Shown: piece by piece, positions 15,966 through 26,735 of the stretch | How positions within the stretch are numbered: the first letter of the stretch is position 1 | Layout of the letters: each line of letters opens with the position of its first letter | Assembly: GCA_945861275.1 (NCBI GenBank) | Contig: CAMATZ010000040.1 | Location: 1-57,006 of the forward strand | Reading direction: 5' to 3' | From: Bordetella parapertussis | GTDB taxonomy: Bacteria > Pseudomonadota > Gammaproteobacteria > Burkholderiales > SG8-41 | Length of the DNA: 57,006 bases | Program-made: the position numbers and the translations under genes | The notes under the pieces: generated by a model | Seen by the model: only the letters and a program-made list of their open reading frames with translations | Told to the model about the DNA's origin: nothing | The model's database searches: none

Positions 15966-16131
15966 TCAGAATCAACATAAAGATTGAACATTAAGCTTGC
16001 CGATCCGCTTGCAAAGCTATGTAGATCGGAAGATTCAAGCGGCAGCGCAGTGATCGTAGTTGAGCATGCCACCAAACGAAAGCGCCGATAGACGAATGCC
16101 TCGTCTTCGCCTTCGGTTAGTTGTCCCCTAA

Positions 16132-16166
16132 GTAAGTGTCCCCCGGCTTTGCCGGGAGATACTTAC
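16132..16166. repeat. Inverted repeat upstream of the ABC exporter
   Basis: GTAAGTGTCCCCCGGC and GCCGGGAGATACTTAC form a 16-bp stem with two or three mismatches and a 3-nt loop. It lies 28 nt before the first ABC gene and could be an attenuator or an IS-end trace. The rest of 15995-16193 contains no recognisable gene. Confidence 0.45.
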
Positions 16167-16193
16167 TGAATACCGCAGCAGTACTCGCAACAC

Positions 16194-18113
16194 ATGATGG
16201 GAGCAGGCTTGAAAAACGCATCGGGAAAGCAAGACCAACACGCAGCCAGCGATCCCTCCGCTCCAAAGTCCGATTCATTGGACGCACCATTTCTCTCGGC
16301 GAACGTCATCCTGCGTATCCTGAGCATGGCAGCACGCTACCGGATCAGCATGGCGCTTGGCATTATGTGCGCGGTGGCAGCGGCAAATTTCCAGTTGCTG
16401 ATTCCCCAATACCTGGGCGCCGCCGTGGACCAGGCGCAAGGATTGCTCGCTCATGGTGGCGCCGGAAGGGAGTCCGCCAAAGCAGCGCTGTGGACGACCG
16501 CATTGATACTGCTCGGTGCAGGCTTGCTGCGCGGTGTATTCACCATGTTCCAGAACTACCTGGGTGAGGCGCTTGGACACAGAGTAGGCTACGAACTGCG
16601 GTTGGCCTGTTTCGAAAAGCTGCAGCGCATGAGCTTTAGCTACCACGATCGCGTTCATTCGGGCGATCTCATGACGCGCGGCATGCTCGACGTCGAGGGC
16701 GTGCGCCGTTTCCTGGAAAACGCCATGTACCGTACCGTCGTGCTCGTCATACTGGTCGGCTACGGCGGCTATCACCTGCTTCGCAGTGATCCGCTGCTGG
16801 GTGCGCTGGCCTTGAGCTTTGTTCCAATTGTGGCCTGGCGCGCTGCCGTATCACGGCTGTGGTTGCGGCGGACCTGGCGTCAGCTGCAGGAGTGCCTGTC
16901 GGAACTCACGCGCGTCATGGAAGAGAACCTGGGCGGTATCCGCGTGGTGCGCGCTTTCGTGGCTCAAGCCGTCGAGCTTGCGAAATTTGACGCCATTTCG
17001 GCCAAGGCAATTGCGATGTCCCTGAAGCGCGTGGAAATCCGCTACAGAAACGGCGCGCTGATGATTTTTTCCTACTACCTGGCGATGGGCCTGGTGCTGT
17101 GGATCGGCGGGCTCAAAGTCATTCATGGCACGCTTACCGTGGGTATGCTGACCGAGTTCCTCGCCTTCATGGCCATATTGCAACAGCCGGTGCGCCAGAT
17201 CGGCATGATCGTCAATGCCACTGCGCGCGGCTCCATTTCGGGCAAGCGGGTGTTTGAAATCATCGATCTGGAACCGGCGATACAGGACAAACCCGGCGCA
17301 AAGGAACTCGCCATCTCCCGGGGTGTTCTCAGATTCGAGCATGTCGACTTCAGCTACGATCAGAGCAGCGGTGTGCCGCTCGCGTTGCACGACATTACTT
17401 TCGAGGTCGGGATGGGCAAGACGCTGGGTATCGTCGGCCCGCCCGGTAGCGGCAAATCCACCATTGCCCATCTGATTCCACGCTTCTACGATGTTACTGC
17501 GGGCTGCATCACGATCGATGGTCAGGACATACGCGAGGTGGCGCTGGAGTCGCTGCGCACCTGTGTGGGCGTCATGCAACAGGACACCTTCCTGTTTTCG
17601 GCCCCCATTGAAAGCAATATCGCCTATGGTGAACCGGACGCGCTGCAGGAACGCATAGCCGACGCGGCAGGGCTTGCCCAACTGCATGATTACGTGCAAC
17701 GCCTGCCGTCGGGCTATGAGACCCTGATTGGCGAGCGCGGCCTCAATCTGTCCGGCGGACAACGCCAGCGGCTGTCGATCGCCCGCAGCATCCTGCCAAG
17801 TCCCGCTGTGATCGTCTTCGACGATTCCACGGCATCGGTGGACGCCGGCACGGAACAAAAGCTGCGCGCCGCGCTGCGTGATCTCAGCCAGGAGCGCACG
17901 ACGATCATCATCTCGCATCGACTGAATTCTCTGATGCATGCCGATGAGATCCTGTTCCTGCAAGCCGGGGAAATTGTCGAGCGCGGCAGCCATGCGCAAC
18001 TCCTCGCACTCGGCGGGCATTACAAGGACCTCTACGACCTGCAGGTCCGCGGTGGAAATGATGCACAGATCGTAGACATGCCGCCGGAACACGGCGGCAT
18101 CTACGCCAGTTGA
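16194..18113 (+). CDS. Heterodimeric ABC exporter, subunit with degenerate site
   Basis: A 639-residue half-transporter with an N-terminal six-helix domain (about 40-340) and a C-terminal ATPase domain (about 365-600). Walker A is GPPGSGKST (about 415), the signature is NLSGGQRQRLS (about 518) and Walker B is VIVFDDST (about 538), where the catalytic Glu is replaced by Asp; a switch His (IISHR) is present. This subunit's own Walker motifs would pair with the atypical signature LSLGQ of the next gene, giving one degenerate and one canonical ATP site, as in TM287/288-type exporters. The cargo may be a drug or lipid. The start ATG lacks a clear ribosome binding site; the initiation point is uncertain. 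Confidence 0.85.
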   Translation: MMGAGLKNASGKQDQHAASDPSAPKSDSLDAPFLSANVILRILSMAARYRISMALGIMCAVAAANFQLLIPQYLGAAVDQAQGLLAHGGAGRESAKAALWTTALILLGAGLLRGVFTMFQNYLGEALGHRVGYELRLACFEKLQRMSFSYHDRVHSGDLMTRGMLDVEGVRRFLENAMYRTVVLVILVGYGGYHLLRSDPLLGALALSFVPIVAWRAAVSRLWLRRTWRQLQECLSELTRVMEENLGGIRVVRAFVAQAVELAKFDAISAKAIAMSLKRVEIRYRNGALMIFSYYLAMGLVLWIGGLKVIHGTLTVGMLTEFLAFMAILQQPVRQIGMIVNATARGSISGKRVFEIIDLEPAIQDKPGAKELAISRGVLRFEHVDFSYDQSSGVPLALHDITFEVGMGKTLGIVGPPGSGKSTIAHLIPRFYDVTAGCITIDGQDIREVALESLRTCVGVMQQDTFLFSAPIESNIAYGEPDALQERIADAAGLAQLHDYVQRLPSGYETLIGERGLNLSGGQRQRLSIARSILPSPAVIVFDDSTASVDAGTEQKLRAALRDLSQERTTIIISHRLNSLMHADEILFLQAGEIVERGSHAQLLALGGHYKDLYDLQVRGGNDAQIVDMPPEHGGIYAS

Positions 18114-18124
18114 GCCGGAAAAGC

Positions 18125-20014
18125 ATGCCGATATCGATTGCCCGCACAAAGTCATCCAGCACGGCCGGTGTGGATTCTGCTACTAAACTCAAGGACGAGA
18201 TCGACGAGAAGATATTCGGCGCGGCCTTCAACGGCCACATTATTCGCCGTTTCATCGGATTCATGCGTCCCTATCGCGGGCCGCTGATACTCGCCATTGG
18301 CTGTGTCGTGCTGTTTACGGCGAGCCAGCTGTTGATACCGCTTGTTATCCGAACCGCTATCGACACCGCGCTTGTTCCGGGCGTTATGGATGTAAGAGTG
18401 CTGATGCTTATCGCACTGGCGTTTGCCGTTGTTATATCGGTCAATGCGGTGGCCAGTCTGGGACAGGAAATCATCGTCGGCAAGACCGGGGAACGTATTT
18501 TGTTCGACCTGCGGCGCGCCATGTATGCGCACCTGCAACGGTTGTCCATGTCGTTTATGGACCAGACCGAGGTCGGGCGCCTGATGTCGCGCCTGCAGGG
18601 CGACGTCGGAGCACTGCAGGAATTTCTGGACACTCTCGTGACTTCCCTCGGCGACATGCTGCTGCTGCTCGGGATCGTCACGGTATTGCTGTGGCTGAAC
18701 GTCAAACTCGCCACACTGACGCTGTCGGTGCTCGTTATCCTGCTGCTGGTGCGGATGATCTGGCTGCCCGCGGCGCGAAGAGCGTTTGTCCGAGCCCGCC
18801 AGGCCAGTTCCATTGTCAACGGGGCGCTGGCCGAGAACATCAATGGCGTGCGCACTGTGCAGGAGATGACGCGCGAAAAGGTTAACTTCGTACGCTTCGA
18901 GAAGAAAGCGCGCGACTACCTGCACGCCACGCTCAGGGCAGCGAAATTCTCTCAGGTCATGGTGCCGATCGTCGATATGCTGACCGGCGCCGCCATGGGC
19001 ATAGTCGTTTTTGCAGGCGGCGCCATGGTTCTGGATGGCACGCTCGAACTGGGTGTCATGGTGGCTTTTATCTTTTATGTGCAGCGTTTTTTCGATCCGA
19101 TACGCTCGCTGACCGCTCAGTACAGCGTGATGCAAAGGGCAATGGCTTCAGGACAGCGTATTTTCGAGGTGCTCGACGTAGCGGTCGATATCAAGGATAA
19201 ACGCGGCGCCATCGAACTCGCACAGTGCGACGCTTCAATCGAGTTTCGCAACGTGACGTTCGGTTACTATCCCGATCAGCCGGTGCTCAGGAATATCAGC
19301 TTCAAGGTACGCCCTGGCGAGGTCGTTGCGTTGGTCGGGCCCACCGGATCCGGCAAGACCAGCATCACCTCGCTGATCCATCGCTTCTACGACGTCGGGG
19401 AAGGCCAGGTACTGATCGGCGGACACGACGTGCGCGATATCACTCAACACTCGCTCGGCCGACACGTCGGCATGGTGCTGCAGGAGCCGTTCCTGTTTAC
19501 CGACACGATCTACGAGAATATCAAGTACAGCAGTGAAGGTGCAACGCGCGAGGATGTGATCAACGCCGCCAAGGTCGTCGGCGCCCACGACTTTATCATG
19601 CAGTTGCCGCACGGCTACGACACCCGGCTCGAGCAGCGCGGCGGCAATCTGTCGCTCGGCCAGCGGCAACTGCTGAGTTTTGCCCGTGCTGTGGTTGCCA
19701 ACACGGATATTCTGATCCTCGATGAGGCCACCGCCAGCATTGACAGCTACACGGAGCGTCAGATTCAGATTGCATTGAAGCGGCTTTTGAGCGGACGCAC
19801 CGGCGTGGTTATCGCGCACAGGCTGGCGACGGTGCGCAAAGCTGACCGCATCATCGTGCTGCAGGGCGGTTGCATCGTGGAAACAGGCACCCACCACGAA
19901 CTTCTGCAAAAGCGTGGGCTCTATTACCGGCTTGAATCGATGAATTACGCATCATTCGACGACATTCCCGAAGCGCTGTTACGTGAAGCCGTCGCCCAAG
20001 GCGCGATGACCTAG
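18125..20014 (+). CDS. Heterodimeric ABC exporter, second subunit
   Basis: A 629-residue half-transporter with six membrane helices (about 55-345) and an ATPase domain (about 370-610). Walker A is GPTGSGKTS (about 405), Walker B LILDEATAS has the catalytic Glu, and a switch His (VIAHR) is present. The signature is LSLGQRQL instead of LSGGQ. It pairs with the upstream subunit, which carries the normal LSGGQ, so the functional ATP site is formed by this subunit's Walker motifs and the partner's signature. The start at ATG 18125 is assumed; a TTG at 18110 overlapping the upstream stop is possible. The gap is only 11 nt, so the genes are co-transcribed. Confidence 0.87.
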   Translation: MPISIARTKSSSTAGVDSATKLKDEIDEKIFGAAFNGHIIRRFIGFMRPYRGPLILAIGCVVLFTASQLLIPLVIRTAIDTALVPGVMDVRVLMLIALAFAVVISVNAVASLGQEIIVGKTGERILFDLRRAMYAHLQRLSMSFMDQTEVGRLMSRLQGDVGALQEFLDTLVTSLGDMLLLLGIVTVLLWLNVKLATLTLSVLVILLLVRMIWLPAARRAFVRARQASSIVNGALAENINGVRTVQEMTREKVNFVRFEKKARDYLHATLRAAKFSQVMVPIVDMLTGAAMGIVVFAGGAMVLDGTLELGVMVAFIFYVQRFFDPIRSLTAQYSVMQRAMASGQRIFEVLDVAVDIKDKRGAIELAQCDASIEFRNVTFGYYPDQPVLRNISFKVRPGEVVALVGPTGSGKTSITSLIHRFYDVGEGQVLIGGHDVRDITQHSLGRHVGMVLQEPFLFTDTIYENIKYSSEGATREDVINAAKVVGAHDFIMQLPHGYDTRLEQRGGNLSLGQRQLLSFARAVVANTDILILDEATASIDSYTERQIQIALKRLLSGRTGVVIAHRLATVRKADRIIVLQGGCIVETGTHHELLQKRGLYYRLESMNYASFDDIPEALLREAVAQGAMT

Positions 20015-20038
20015 TGTCCACAACGAAGGAGTACCGTA

Positions 20039-21121
20039 ATGTCAGGTAAAAGCGTCGACGTAGAACTGTGGAATCTGCGCGTTCCGCTGGTTCCACCCAT
20101 CCATTCGCCTAGAGGCATGGTGAGCGAAACCTGCCTGTTGCTGGTCTTCCTATCCGACGGGAATGGCAATCGCGGCATCGGTTATTCGTCCTTCAGGCGA
20201 TCGTCAGACATGGATCTGGCGACCACGGTTGCCAGGAAACTCATCGCTGAATCAACGCCCGGCCTGGCAGGGCTGCTCAATGTCGAGCGTCAGGAGGAGG
20301 CAACCTGCGAAGGCAACTCGGCCAGCAAGTCTGCGGCCAGTGCTGTCAGCCTGGCGGCCTGGGATCTCGCCGGTAAACAGGCAGGCGTGGCCTGTGCCGA
20401 TCTGTGGGGACGCCCCGCAGGACGCGACAGCCTCGACTGTTATGCGAGCGCCCTGTGGCTGGACAAATCGCCCGATGAGTTGATCGTCGAGGCAAAGCTG
20501 CATCAGCGCAACAACTATCGCTATGTGAAGATGAGGGTCAGTCGCTCCCTTAAGGACAACCTGGAACGCATCGCGGCAGTGTGCCACGTGTATTCTGAAC
20601 CCAGAACCGTCGCGCTCGAAACGGGCTCGGAATGGACGGCAGCGATCACCAACGAGTTTCTCGATGCGTGCAGCGCCAAGCTCATGTGGATCGAGGATCC
20701 CGAAGCACATGACAAAATACATCTCGTCCAGGACCACCCGGTCAATACCATCGCGGCGGGAGAGAAATCCACCAGTGCGAGCGAACTCTACGACCTCTAT
20801 ACGCGCGGCCGGCTTCGCAAGCTGATCATCGACGTGCAGTACGTGGGCGGGCCGGTCCGCTTCCTCGAAGCCGCGAGAGCCCTGAACGCACTGGGCGCAA
20901 CGGTTGGCGCACACCGTTTCTCACATTATTCCATGCATCTGATGGCGTGTCTGCCGCGCAGCCTGCCCATAGAGATGCTCGACTGGACTAATCCGGCGTT
21001 TCATCCACTCGCGGGTCCGGATGCGTCCGGACGGTTGCCGGTCGAGGGACCGGGCTTTCGCATCTTGCTCGATCATGCCGTCATCGACCGGCACGGGGTG
21101 AAGCTGCCGCTGCAGCCCTGA
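20039..21121 (+). CDS. Enolase-superfamily (mandelate racemase/MLE-like) enzyme
   Basis: A 360-residue enolase-superfamily enzyme. The N-terminal capping domain covers about 1-125. In the barrel, the second-strand base motif is YVKMRVS (about 162-168). Metal-ligand positions are VALETGSEW (about 191), MWIEDPEA (about 220) and IAAGEKST (about 240), and a late VGAHRFSHYSMHLMAC strand supplies a His. The ligand set is E/E/E rather than the usual D/E/D or D/E/E. Members abstract the alpha proton of carboxylates; the substrate is unknown. It follows the ABC genes by 24 nt with AAGGAG before the ATG, so it probably belongs to their operon. Confidence 0.82.
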   Translation: MSGKSVDVELWNLRVPLVPPIHSPRGMVSETCLLLVFLSDGNGNRGIGYSSFRRSSDMDLATTVARKLIAESTPGLAGLLNVERQEEATCEGNSASKSAASAVSLAAWDLAGKQAGVACADLWGRPAGRDSLDCYASALWLDKSPDELIVEAKLHQRNNYRYVKMRVSRSLKDNLERIAAVCHVYSEPRTVALETGSEWTAAITNEFLDACSAKLMWIEDPEAHDKIHLVQDHPVNTIAAGEKSTSASELYDLYTRGRLRKLIIDVQYVGGPVRFLEAARALNALGATVGAHRFSHYSMHLMACLPRSLPIEMLDWTNPAFHPLAGPDASGRLPVEGPGFRILLDHAVIDRHGVKLPLQP

Positions 21122-21322
21122 TCGACGGTGTTGCTCACCGGTGTATACGAATTTCAAGCGCCTGCAGCTGTTGCATAGTGAGATTGTCTTGGAGTCAGGT
21201 ACATCAACCTTGCGGTTTTTGTACCTGATCTCCAAGACATTTCTTGGTGGACTTTTTCTTAGCCGCTTTGACGTTAGCGGACTTTTCTTGCCACCTCTTC
21301 AACTAGCATTGCTTCGCAAAAA

Positions 21323-21370
21323 CTACTTCTTTTTTGCGGGTTTCTTTGCTGCTTTTTTCTTTGCTGCCAT
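21323..21370 (-). CDS. Lys/Ala-rich micro-ORF (histone H1-like)
   Basis: The minus strand encodes MAAKKKAAKKPAKKK followed by TAG, with AAAGGAGA 6 nt before the ATG. The composition is that of the basic tails of bacterial histone H1-like proteins. Just downstream in another frame lies KSANVKAAKKKSTKKCLG, so this may be a frameshifted remnant of a longer basic protein. The codons GCA AAA AAG form an A-AAA-AAG heptamer, known as a -1 frameshift site in dnaX. In the rest of the 21122-21769 gap, an open frame at 21389-21622 (minus, TTG start) is unrecognised. Confidence 0.35.
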   Translation of the reverse strand: MAAKKKAAKKPAKKK

Positions 21371-21769
21371 GACAATCTCCTTTAGAGATTAAGTTATACA
21401 ACTAACCCAACCCGCCCAAACTGGCGCGGGCCATCCCATCGCAGCGATGATCTGCTGACGATCGAATACCGCAGGCTTCCCGCCTTTACAGGCGAACGCC
21501 GATGCTGCAATGCTTGTGTTTTCGTGCTTTGGAGTGAGATCGAACCCGCCGCCGCGGAGCGCCGCTTCGGGCATTTTTTGGCCAGTTGCTATGGCTATTT
21601 TGCTATTCCGAGAATTAAGCAATAGTTTTCTCGAGGCATTCGATCAGAATGCGATTAAACATCCGAAGCCACGAAAACGCAAGAACATTATGAAGGACGA
21701 GAGGTAGAATTCCGGCAGGGCGGCATTCATCCTGCCGGGTTGACGTAGCATCGATACAGGGAGCCTTGC

Positions 21770-23020
21770 GTGAATTGCGGAAATCTCTTCGACGGCATTA
21801 AAGTGCTTGCCGTGGCGCGCCAGATCGCCGCGCCTTTTGCGACCTACCAGCTTGCCATGCATGGGGCTGAAGTACTGACCATCGACAATCCCAAAGAAGT
21901 CGACAGCATGCGCTTGGTCGCAGGCGCTGGAAACGGGCTTGCCAAACATGCAATGAGCCACAGTTTTCTTGCCCAGGCGGCGAACAAGAAATCAATGCAG
22001 CTCGACATCAGCGTAGCCAAAGGCCAGGACATATTTCGCCGGCTCGCCGCCGAGTCCGACATCGTTTTGGAGAATCTGGTCGCAGGCGGCATGGCCAAGT
22101 ACGGTCTGAGCTACGGCGATCTCAGGACACTCAATCCGAAACTGATTTACTGCTCTGTCACCGGTTACGGCCAGACCGGCCCCACTGCCCGGCGCGCGGC
22201 GATCGATGGCGCGGTACAGGCGGCGAGCGGGCTGATGAGCCTGTCGGGCACGCCCGAGACAGGCCCGATGAAAGTGGGTTTTCTGATGGCCGACTACGCA
22301 ACCGGCTACGCCGCCGCACTGGGCATCGTCTCGGCACTGTATTACCGGTCGCAGACCGGCGAAGGCCAGTACATCGACTGCGCCATGCTCGATACCGCGA
22401 TGACCATGGCGGGGGCCGATCTCTGCGAAGCGGCAACCACCGGCAACTACAAGCCGCTGCGAGGCAACGGCGACGGTCGTTATATCTCGAATATTTTCCA
22501 GTGCAAGGAAGGCATCTTGTCCGTGGCGGCCACGACAGAGTCGCGCCGGGCGCGCTTCTGGAAGGCGATCGGCCGCACCGATATTCCACAGGATCCACGC
22601 TTTTGCAATGCCGGTGTGGTTGCCAGGAATTATGCGGCCTTGTGTGCGGAAATTGAAAAGACGCTCAAGCAGAAAACGGCGCTGGAGTGGGAGGAAATCG
22701 TCTCCGATGCGGGCGTGGCCGCGATGGCCGTACGCGATCTGCATCAGGCAATCGAGAATCCGCAAGTCGTGCATCGCGGACTCATGCACCGTTTTCCCTA
22801 TGATGCCGAACTGGGCTATTCAATATGCGTGCCCAAGGCACCGTATCAGCTATCGAAAACCGGGGCCCGCATTCATTCCCCGCCGCCACGCGTCGGACAG
22901 CATACCGACGAGATATTGCGCAGGCTGGGATTTGGCGAAGTGGAAATCCGGGAGCTGCACACGACGGGCATTGTAGAAGCATTGCCCTCGCCCGCGCAGG
23001 AAAAGACCCACATGCGTTGA
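21770..23020 (+). CDS. CaiB/BaiF-family CoA transferase
   Basis: A 416-residue class III CoA transferase. Typical blocks are [31 protein letters not shown] (about 9-40), [43 protein letters not shown] (about 74-117), [12 protein letters not shown] (about 128) and the catalytic-Asp region [21 protein letters not shown] (about 170-190). Members move CoA between carboxylic acids through an aspartyl-CoA intermediate. GTG start, with GGGAGCC upstream. It is on the same strand as the enolase-superfamily gene, and both lie between the two Bug fragments. CoA transferases and Bug receptors often occur together in betaproteobacterial carboxylate-catabolism loci. Confidence 0.87.
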   Translation: MNCGNLFDGIKVLAVARQIAAPFATYQLAMHGAEVLTIDNPKEVDSMRLVAGAGNGLAKHAMSHSFLAQAANKKSMQLDISVAKGQDIFRRLAAESDIVLENLVAGGMAKYGLSYGDLRTLNPKLIYCSVTGYGQTGPTARRAAIDGAVQAASGLMSLSGTPETGPMKVGFLMADYATGYAAALGIVSALYYRSQTGEGQYIDCAMLDTAMTMAGADLCEAATTGNYKPLRGNGDGRYISNIFQCKEGILSVAATTESRRARFWKAIGRTDIPQDPRFCNAGVVARNYAALCAEIEKTLKQKTALEWEEIVSDAGVAAMAVRDLHQAIENPQVVHRGLMHRFPYDAELGYSICVPKAPYQLSKTGARIHSPPPRVGQHTDEILRRLGFGEVEIRELHTTGIVEALPSPAQEKTHMR

Positions 23021-23048
23021 AGGGGGTCTTTCGTGGAGGCAATGCTTT

Positions 23049-23073
23049 ATTTTATTGGCGGAGTGGACGGGAC
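23049..23073. repeat. Direct repeat of the tRNA-Asp 3' end (att-like site)
   Basis: These 25 nt are identical to 26469-26493: ATTTTAT plus the last 18 nt of tRNA-Asp (complement of GTCCCGTCCACTCCGCCA). The match extends to 29 nt with one mismatch (23045 / 26465). The repeats bracket 3.42 kb with katG, a LysR remnant, a Bug remnant and an isomerase remnant. The layout, with an intact tRNA at one end and a 3' fragment at the far side, is that of an element integrated at a tRNA 3' end. No integrase is present. Confidence 0.75.
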
Positions 23074-23159
23074 GCGGGCGCACGGGTGGAATTAGCAAGC
23101 AATCGGGCACTCAGTCTGCGGCTGCGCGGTGTAGGGCCTATAAGATCTTTCCGCTCAGA

Positions 23160-25325
<2,166 letters not shown>

Positions 25326-25418
25326 CTATGCTTGCTTGCAATTCATTATTCGATGTAACCCAGCGTTGTGCCGTGACTAATTCTGAAGATGTCCACGCAG
25401 TCGGTCCAATGACTAATA

Positions 25419-25438
25419 TTACGAGTTTATAATCGTAA
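25419..25438. promoter_or_regulatory. Candidate LysR-type operator upstream of katG
   Basis: TTACGA (25419-25424) and TCGTAA (25433-25438) form a perfect 6-bp inverted repeat with an 8-nt A/T-rich spacer. It lies between katG and the divergent LysR-like remnant, where an OxyR-family site would be expected. No other clear signal is visible in 25317-25489. Confidence 0.35.
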
Positions 25439-25489
25439 AAACTGATAATGAGCCTTTACGAAGATTTTACTCTCTCAAGCCATGACAGT

Positions 25490-25573
25490 TTTGACATCGA
25501 TCAAGCAATGCATTATCTGGTCGCCCTGTCCGAGCAACTCAATTTCGCGCACGCGGCTACCTTCGTTGCACCG
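25490..25573 (+). pseudogene. LysR-type regulator, N-terminal remnant
   Basis: The frame reads FDIDQAMHYLVALSEQLNFA, then HAATFVAP, which matches the first helices of LysR-family HTH domains (L-YLVALAE-NF-RAA). The divergent placement beside katG is that of oxyR. The homology stops after 28 residues, and the frame runs into the Bug fragment and a stop at 25631. It cannot encode a functional regulator. The family call rests on a short match. Confidence 0.4.
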
Positions 25574-25584
25574 GAAGGTGCGCG

Positions 25585-26124
25585 CGCGGCCAGCGCCGGT
25601 AGCCCTTGGCAAGGGAACCTGCGAATCAAATGACGCCTTGGCTGCGCAATTCATTCAAGGTGATGGCGCACATCGACATTGTGCATATCCCCTACAAGGG
25701 TGCAGCGCCTGCGTTGACCGACCTGATGGGCGGGCAGGTCGAACTAGCATTCACTAACGTGCTGTCATCACTGCCGCATGTGCGCTCGGGTCGATTGCGT
25801 GTACTCGCGGTCACGAGCAAGGCGCGTAGCCGCGTGCTGCCGCAAGTGCCCGCAATCGCTGAATCGGGTCTGCCGGACTACGAGGCCAGCGTCTGGTACG
25901 CAATCCTCGCACCCGCGCGTACTCCCGCCTCGGCGCTCACGCGGCTGCACAGCGAGTTTGTCAAAGCGCTGCTGCAGCCGAAAGTTCAGGAGCGCTTGGC
26001 CAGCGATGGCGCCAGCGTTGTAGGCAGTACCCCCGATGTGCTTGCGCGCACCATCGAGGCGGACACCGCGCGATGGGGCAAAGTGATCAGGCAGAACGGA
26101 CTCTCCCTCGAAACGCCGCGCTGA
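25585..26124 (+). pseudogene. C-terminal fragment of a Bug/TctC-type binding protein
   Basis: From about 25656 the frame is intact: FKVMAHIDIVHIPYKGAAPA, LTDLMGGQVELAFTNVLSSL, then VRSGRLRVLAVTSKARSRVL and the end at TGA 26122-26124. This is the C-terminal half of a Bug receptor. Upstream traces (AGSP, GKGT, ALAAQFI) appear in shifting frames back to about 25585, so it also carries frameshifts. No start or signal peptide belongs to it. It fits as the missing end of the fragment at 15593-15965, or as a separate decayed paralogue. Confidence 0.78.
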
Positions 26125-26237
26125 ATTGCATTGCCGACGCCCTGCTGATTTCTGCCCTCCTACGGATCCTCACCGTAGCCGGGCGTCATGCGCGTCAGTG
26201 ATGCGCAAAACCAATTCATTTTGCAGCGGAATGATCC

Positions 26238-26315
26238 ATGAACACGACGCTGCGCGAGTTGTCTCTCGCTCATTTGAGCGTGCTGGACGCTACGCCGCCG
26301 GAGCTGGCCACCGTG
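26238..26315 (+). pseudogene. N-terminal stub of a sugar-phosphate isomerase/epimerase
   Basis: ATG at 26238 opens TTLRELSLAHLSVLDATPPE plus LATV, which resembles the start of TIM-barrel sugar-phosphate isomerase/epimerase proteins often found next to Bug receptors. The similarity ends after about 26 codons and the frame continues into tRNA-Asp antisense. It is read as a truncated gene at the edge of the island. The rest of 26125-26475 shows nothing else. Confidence 0.4.
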
Positions 26316-26475
26316 ACACTACCGATGCCACGCTGCACGCAGATGGATGGATGGTCGCGACGGTATACGACCGGCGCAGGGTTAGAGTCGCGACACCGGC
26401 GAAATGACCTTCCAGAATTCCGGAAGATGATTGTAGATTTACTCCGTCGCACAAACTCTAACTACTTGATTTTAT

Positions 26476-26552
26476 TGGCGGAGTGGACGGGACTCGAACC
26501 CGCGACCCCCGGCGTGACAGGCCGGTATTCTAACCAACTGAACTACCACTCC
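26476..26552 (-). tRNA. tRNA-Asp (GTC)
   Basis: 77 nt on the minus strand from GGAGTGGTAGTTCAGTTGG to GTCCCGTCCACTCCGCCA, CCA encoded. The anticodon loop CTGTCAC gives GUC. The acceptor stem GGAGTGG pairs with CCACTCC. Its 3' end is repeated at 23049-23073. It lies just downstream of tRNA-Val and lon. Confidence 0.97.
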
Positions 26553-26575
26553 TCGAACTGCTCTTGCGAATTGCA

Positions 26576-26651
26576 TGGTGGGTGCTGACGGGTTCGAACC
26601 GCCGACATTCGCCTTGTAAGGGCGACGCTCTACCAACTGAGCTAAGCACCC
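26576..26651 (-). tRNA. tRNA-Val (TAC)
   Basis: 76 nt on the minus strand from GGGTGCTTAGCTCAGTTGG to GTTCGAACCCGTCAGCACCC plus ACCA. The anticodon loop CTTACAA gives UAC. CCA is encoded. It precedes tRNA-Asp by 23 nt in a probable two-gene transcript. Confidence 0.97.
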
Positions 26652-26735
26652 GGGGCACCGCAAAGACCGCGATTTTAGCGTATTTCGCCGCGATTAGCCA
26701 AATACGAGCAGCAGAGATTCACTGCGAATCGGCAT

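Noticed and set aside
16851-18155. A 434-codon minus-strand frame opposite the first ABC subunit
   Set aside because: Antisense of the ATPase domain; no homology visible and the ABC motifs lie on the plus strand.
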